DNA of 6,271 bases from an uncultured Spirochaetales bacterium (GTDB taxonomy: Bacteria; UBP6; UBA1177): contig CACZFE010000141.1 in NCBI GenBank assembly GCA_902780365.1, positions 1 to 6,271 of the forward strand, given 5' to 3'. The notes below the pieces were generated by a model. That model did no database searches and was not told the DNA's origin. It was given only the letters and a program-made list of their open reading frames with translations. Shown piece after piece: positions 2,998-6,271 of the stretch. The stretch's first letter is position 1; each line of letters starts with the position of its first letter. A program made the position numbers and the translations under genes.

Positions 2998-5925
2998 AGC
3001 AAGTTTCGTTTTCTCACATTTGTTTTCATGATTTTCATGACTTCGGTGCTTTACTGCGCCGATATCGTGGAAGAGGTCGTGTGGGACAGTCCCTTAAGCT
3101 ATTCCGACTTCGCAAGATTTGTGAAAATCAAGGACGGCGAACCTTTATCGATCAAAAAAATCAGACGTACCGTAAAACTTCTCTACGCTTCTAAAAAATT
3201 CGAGAAAATCGATGTTTTTTCTGAAAAGACAGGAAACGGCAGAGTCAGAATCAGGATCACGGCAAAACCGCAGCTCATCATCGAAAAAATAAAGATAAAA
3301 GGGAATTACAACCTCACGGACAGAGAACTGAAACTCGCTTCCGGCATCGGGCTCAACTCGCTCTATTTCGAAGACAATTTAACTAAAATCAGGGAAGAAA
3401 TCGTCTACTACTACCGCGAAAACGGCTATTTTTCAGTCCGGGTCAGCATCGCAACCGAAAAAATCTCGCCGACTTCGATCAAAATGACAATTGACATCAA
3501 GGAAGGACCGCAGGAAAAAATAAAAAAATTCATTCTCAAAGGCACTTTCAACACAACCGAGTTCAAAAAACTGAAATTCGACCTTGAGGCTGCTTTCAAA
3601 GGACGACCCTACACAGATAAAAACATTACCGAAATCGAGTATTTCGTGACCGACCGCTACAAAGAACAGGGTTATCTCAACATTTCGGTTTCATCAGACA
3701 AGCGCAAAAACGGAACCGTCGCGCTGAAAGTCAATAAAGGAAGTCATTTCTCGATAAATGTCGAAGGAGCCTACTGGTTTTCACCCGACACTCTGACAAA
3801 AGTCATCAAAGACATCCCGAACTACCACTTTGACACGACAGGAATACAGAAAAAACTTGAAATACTTTATCAGGCCTACGGTTTCCACGATGCTGAGATA
3901 AAAGCGGAAATCTTTGAAAAGACTATTTCGGGAGAGGATTTCAGCACGATCAACGTTACAATAAAGGAAAACGAGCGCCGCTTCATAAACGAGCTGGTCA
4001 TCAACGGCGCAAGCAGTGAAAGGAACAGAAAAATCGTAACATCAAGACTTGCCGACTTCATCGAAGACAGAATCGACGAAGAAAATTTTCCGCTGATCAT
4101 GATAAACAGGACAACCACCGGCGGCGGATATGTCGATTCGGACGGAAAAAGGGAGCGTACTCTCAAAGACAGCCGGAAAGACAAGATCGTACGCCCTGAT
4201 TCACCTCACGCGATCCCAAAGGCATATTTGGAAGAAATACGTGAAATTACTCAAAAAATTTATCAAAACGACGGTTATGCCGATGTCGAAGTCGGAAACG
4301 TGCAGATCACGGACAACGAAGGCAAACTTTCCCTGCATATCGATGTTACGGAAAACACCCAGTATTTCCTTGCCGGAGTTTCGGCTTCATCAGGCAACGA
4401 GAAGCTCGACAAGGCGATGAAAAAGAAGATAAAACTGCCGAAGCCGGTCCCTTTCAACGAGAGGATCGTGCAGGCTTACCAGAAAAGGATCACCGATTTC
4501 CTCACCGATGAAGGCTATATCTTCCAGCTTGTGACACACGAAGAAAGAACAGAAGGAAACAAGGTTTTCCTTTCGTTCCATGTCGAATATCTCTTCAAAG
4601 TCAAAATCACCGAAGTGGTCATAGCCGGAAATTACCTGACTACTACCTGGGTCGTACGCCATATTCTCCGCATCGATCCAGGCGATATCCTTGACGGAGA
4701 TTCCTTCCAGTACAGCCGGAGGAATATGCTTCAGACCGGTATTTTCCAGTCGGTCGACATCGACTTCATCGATCCTGAGTTTCCGAATGAAGAGAAAGAT
4801 CTCGTCGTTACAGTAAGCGAATCGGAGCGTTTCAGGATCTCACCGAGTGTCGGAATAAGCACTGACGAAGGTGTCAGGGCTATCGGCACATTCGAGTGGA
4901 AAAACATGGCGAAATCGGGCGTTTCATCGAAAATCAGTCTCAAAGTTTCAAAAAAAATCGAACTTTTTATGAACGACCGCTTTAAAAAATACTACTCGGA
5001 AGACTTCACAGACTGGCAGCAGACAGAAAGAAAAGTCAATCTAACGTTTCTTTTTCAGGATACATACATTCCGAAAGTTCCGCTTTCGGCACAGATCGAC
5101 GCATTCCACATACACGACATCCGAAGCAACGGCGGACTTCCGTACATGATCGACAAAAACGGCCTTTACTTCAGTATTTTCAGGCGCTTCAGCAACCGCT
5201 ACTTTATTTCCACCGGTGTTGAGGTCGCATACCGGCACGAAAAGGACTATGAGGTTGATGAAGGCGGCGATGTCAGCTACGAGATCCTGCAGAGACTCGT
5301 AATTTCGCCCGAAATCAGAGGTTATATCGACTTCAGAAACTCTGTTTTCTTCCCCACAAAAGGTTGGAAACTTTCTCTCAGATACCAGAACACCTCGTCA
5401 GTAGCCGGCGACACGAACCAGTATTCGCTCTTCGAAGGAGGACTTGCGGTCTATATTCCGCTTCATTACAGAAGGAACTTTGCCGGAGATATAGTATCGA
5501 CAGACAGGCTGATTTACCATGCTTTTCTCTCTTCAGCGTTCCTTCTTCCGCACTCCGGCGAACTTTCCTCCGACGATGTCCTGAAACTCGGCGGCAACAC
5601 GACGATGCGCGGATTTTACACGAACGAACTGCTTCCAGTAGACATGAAAGGAGAGATGGCAGAAGGCAAATTTTACGTGTATCTGCGCAACGAACTGCGC
5701 GTAAAACTTATAACAGACCTTTATCTCATCGGATTCTACGATATCGGCAACCTTTGGGAGGAAGTGTCTAATGTCGGAAAAGGAGAGCTTTTCAGATACG
5801 CTTCCGGCGGAGGTCTGCTCTACGCTTCACCGATAGGATCCATAACCATTCAGGCAGGATGCAACCTGAAACCGCATGAAGGAGAAAACACTTGGACGAT
5901 TCACGTATTCCTTTCAACAATGTAA
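2995..5925 (+). CDS. bamA: BamA/Omp85-family outer membrane protein assembly factor with about seven POTRA domains
   Basis: BamA is the outer-membrane barrel that folds and inserts other outer-membrane proteins. The 976-residue protein is longer than E. coli BamA (about 810). A signal peptide (residues 1-22: SKFR, then a hydrophobic core to SVLYCA, with cleavage likely before D23) supports the TTG start. Starting at Met12 would remove the basic n-region. I parse seven POTRA-like repeats, each with a hydrophobic first strand and a G-x-F/Y turn: about 23-92, 95-170, 175-248, 251-328, 330-455, 457-533 and 535-612. The fifth is swollen by a polar, basic insertion near 361-406 (TTTGGGYVDSDGKRER and following). 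Residues 613-976 form the barrel, with the Omp85 motif as GGNTTMRGF (866-874; classically VRGF/Y). SPIGSITIQ (945-953) and NLKPHEGEN (957-965) match the last strands, but the protein ends FLSTM without a terminal aromatic residue. TamA is less likely because it has only three POTRAs. The next gene overlaps its end by 34 bases. Confidence 0.92.
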   Translation: MSKFRFLTFVFMIFMTSVLYCADIVEEVVWDSPLSYSDFARFVKIKDGEPLSIKKIRRTVKLLYASKKFEKIDVFSEKTGNGRVRIRITAKPQLIIEKIKIKGNYNLTDRELKLASGIGLNSLYFEDNLTKIREEIVYYYRENGYFSVRVSIATEKISPTSIKMTIDIKEGPQEKIKKFILKGTFNTTEFKKLKFDLEAAFKGRPYTDKNITEIEYFVTDRYKEQGYLNISVSSDKRKNGTVALKVNKGSHFSINVEGAYWFSPDTLTKVIKDIPNYHFDTTGIQKKLEILYQAYGFHDAEIKAEIFEKTISGEDFSTINVTIKENERRFINELVINGASSERNRKIVTSRLADFIEDRIDEENFPLIMINRTTTGGGYVDSDGKRERTLKDSRKDKIVRPDSPHAIPKAYLEEIREITQKIYQNDGYADVEVGNVQITDNEGKLSLHIDVTENTQYFLAGVSASSGNEKLDKAMKKKIKLPKPVPFNERIVQAYQKRITDFLTDEGYIFQLVTHEERTEGNKVFLSFHVEYLFKVKITEVVIAGNYLTTTWVVRHILRIDPGDILDGDSFQYSRRNMLQTGIFQSVDIDFIDPEFPNEEKDLVVTVSESERFRISPSVGISTDEGVRAIGTFEWKNMAKSGVSSKISLKVSKKIELFMNDRFKKYYSEDFTDWQQTERKVNLTFLFQDTYIPKVPLSAQIDAFHIHDIRSNGGLPYMIDKNGLYFSIFRRFSNRYFISTGVEVAYRHEKDYEVDEGGDVSYEILQRLVISPEIRGYIDFRNSVFFPTKGWKLSLRYQNTSSVAGDTNQYSLFEGGLAVYIPLHYRRNFAGDIVSTDRLIYHAFLSSAFLLPHSGELSSDDVLKLGGNTTMRGFYTNELLPVDMKGEMAEGKFYVYLRNELRVKLITDLYLIGFYDIGNLWEEVSNVGKGELFRYASGGGLLYASPIGSITIQAGCNLKPHEGENTWTIHVFLSTM
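5879..5894 (+). promoter_or_regulatory. Ribosome-binding site deciding the TTG start of the lipoprotein gene
   Basis: AAGGAG (5879-5884) is seven bases before TTG (5892-5894). The frame has a TGA at 5877-5879, so this is the first start available, and none of the following codons before the hydrophobic segment is ATG, GTG or TTG. It lies inside the bamA reading frame, which suggests translational coupling. Confidence 0.8.
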
Positions 5926-6271
5926 AATCCGGCATCGTATTGATCCTGCTGCTTTTATTGTCGGCAGCTGCATCATGCGGAGGCGGGGAAAAAGCCAACT
6001 ACTGCGCAGGAAAAACGATCTCCGTTACGGGACGCGCCGAAGACGACTTATACATCAAAAGTTCTTTCAACAACTGGTCGCTTTCGACCCCGATGACCTA
6101 CAAGGACGGCGTGTGGAGCACAGAACTCTTTCTCGCTCCCGGCAACTATCCCTATATTTTCTTCTCGAAAAAAACTTCCAAAGCTTTTCTCGATCCGGCA
6201 AATCCGCTCACGATGTTCGACAAGGACATTCGTTACAGCAAACTCGAGGTGAAGGACTGCCGCTATCCCAA
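5892..6271 (+). CDS. Lipoprotein with CBM48/glycogen-binding-like domain, probable GH13-type protein (N-terminal part)
   Basis: The gene runs off the right edge; 126 codons are visible. After MDDSRIPFNNVKSG comes a hydrophobic core, IVLILLLLL, and a lipobox-like AASC with the acylated cysteine expected at residue 29, followed by a flexible GGGEK. This predicts a type II signal peptide and membrane anchoring. Residues 41-110 fit an early-set (CBM48/AMPK-type) domain: DLYIKSSFNNWSLSTPM (52-68), DGVWSTELFLAPGNYPYIFF (72-91) and FLDPANPL (99-106). The following IRYSKLEVKDCRYP (113-126) resembles the link between such a domain and the catalytic barrel in some lipoprotein-type GH13 alpha-amylase-family proteins. 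That assignment is inference, because no catalytic motif lies in the window. C38 and C123 might form a disulfide. It starts with TTG inside the end of bamA, so it is probably the next operon member. Confidence 0.78.
   Translation, partial: MDDSRIPFNNVKSGIVLILLLLLSAAASCGGGEKANYCAGKTISVTGRAEDDLYIKSSFNNWSLSTPMTYKDGVWSTELFLAPGNYPYIFFSKKTSKAFLDPANPLTMFDKDIRYSKLEVKDCRYP

Noticed and set aside
3028..3030. ATG at residue 12 as the bamA start
   Set aside because: It would remove the basic n-region of the signal peptide and has no ribosome-binding site either.
5364..5771. Plus-strand ORF of 135 residues inside bamA
   Set aside because: Arg/Ser-rich translation in another frame of a conserved barrel region; a shadow frame.

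Overview
The window looks like a chromosomal segment of a diderm (Gram-negative type) bacterium with moderate G+C. It encodes an Omp85/BamA outer-membrane assembly protein with a cleavable signal peptide and an outer lipoprotein. The phylum cannot be fixed by eye. The seven apparent POTRA domains, the C-terminal BamA signature and the lipoprotein's CBM48-like start remind me of deltaproteobacterial/myxobacterial families, but this is only a hint.

Layout. Positions 1-308 hold the 5' part of an unrecognised gene on the minus strand that runs off the left edge. Positions 309-536 are a divergent intergenic region with unusual structure: four tandem 8-bp A-N-ATTTCG units enclosed in a long interrupted inverted repeat, plus weak promoter candidates. 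From 537 to the right edge, six genes lie on the plus strand, so tightly packed that they probably form one operon: an RluD-like 23S rRNA pseudouridine synthase; a frame-broken acidic protein with a PopZ-like C-terminal helix; ruvX/yqgF; yhbY; a large bamA; and the start of a lipoprotein with a CBM48/glycogen-binding-like domain, probably a GH13-type protein. Gaps are 1 nt, -8 nt, 0 nt, 21 nt and -34 nt.

How they fit together. Three products (RluD-like, RuvX/YqgF, YhbY) act on ribosomal RNA or ribosome assembly, so the front half reads as a ribosome-maturation cluster. The back half is envelope biogenesis (BamA and a lipoprotein). The odd member is the second gene. A very strong ribosome-binding site at 1499-1504 starts one frame, but the convincing protein continues in another frame from about 1572-1600. 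The joined product would have a remnant of a receiver-like start, a Glu/Pro-rich linker with a 12-residue tandem repeat, and a C-terminal EWLDKN helix resembling the oligomerisation domain of the polar organiser PopZ. Whether it is a decayed gene, a programmed -1 frameshift or a sequence error cannot be settled here.

Start codons need care. Three of the six plus-strand genes appear to use TTG. For bamA the TTG lacks a visible Shine-Dalgarno sequence, and an ATG that overlaps the yhbY stop is out of frame with bamA by one base at a T6 run.
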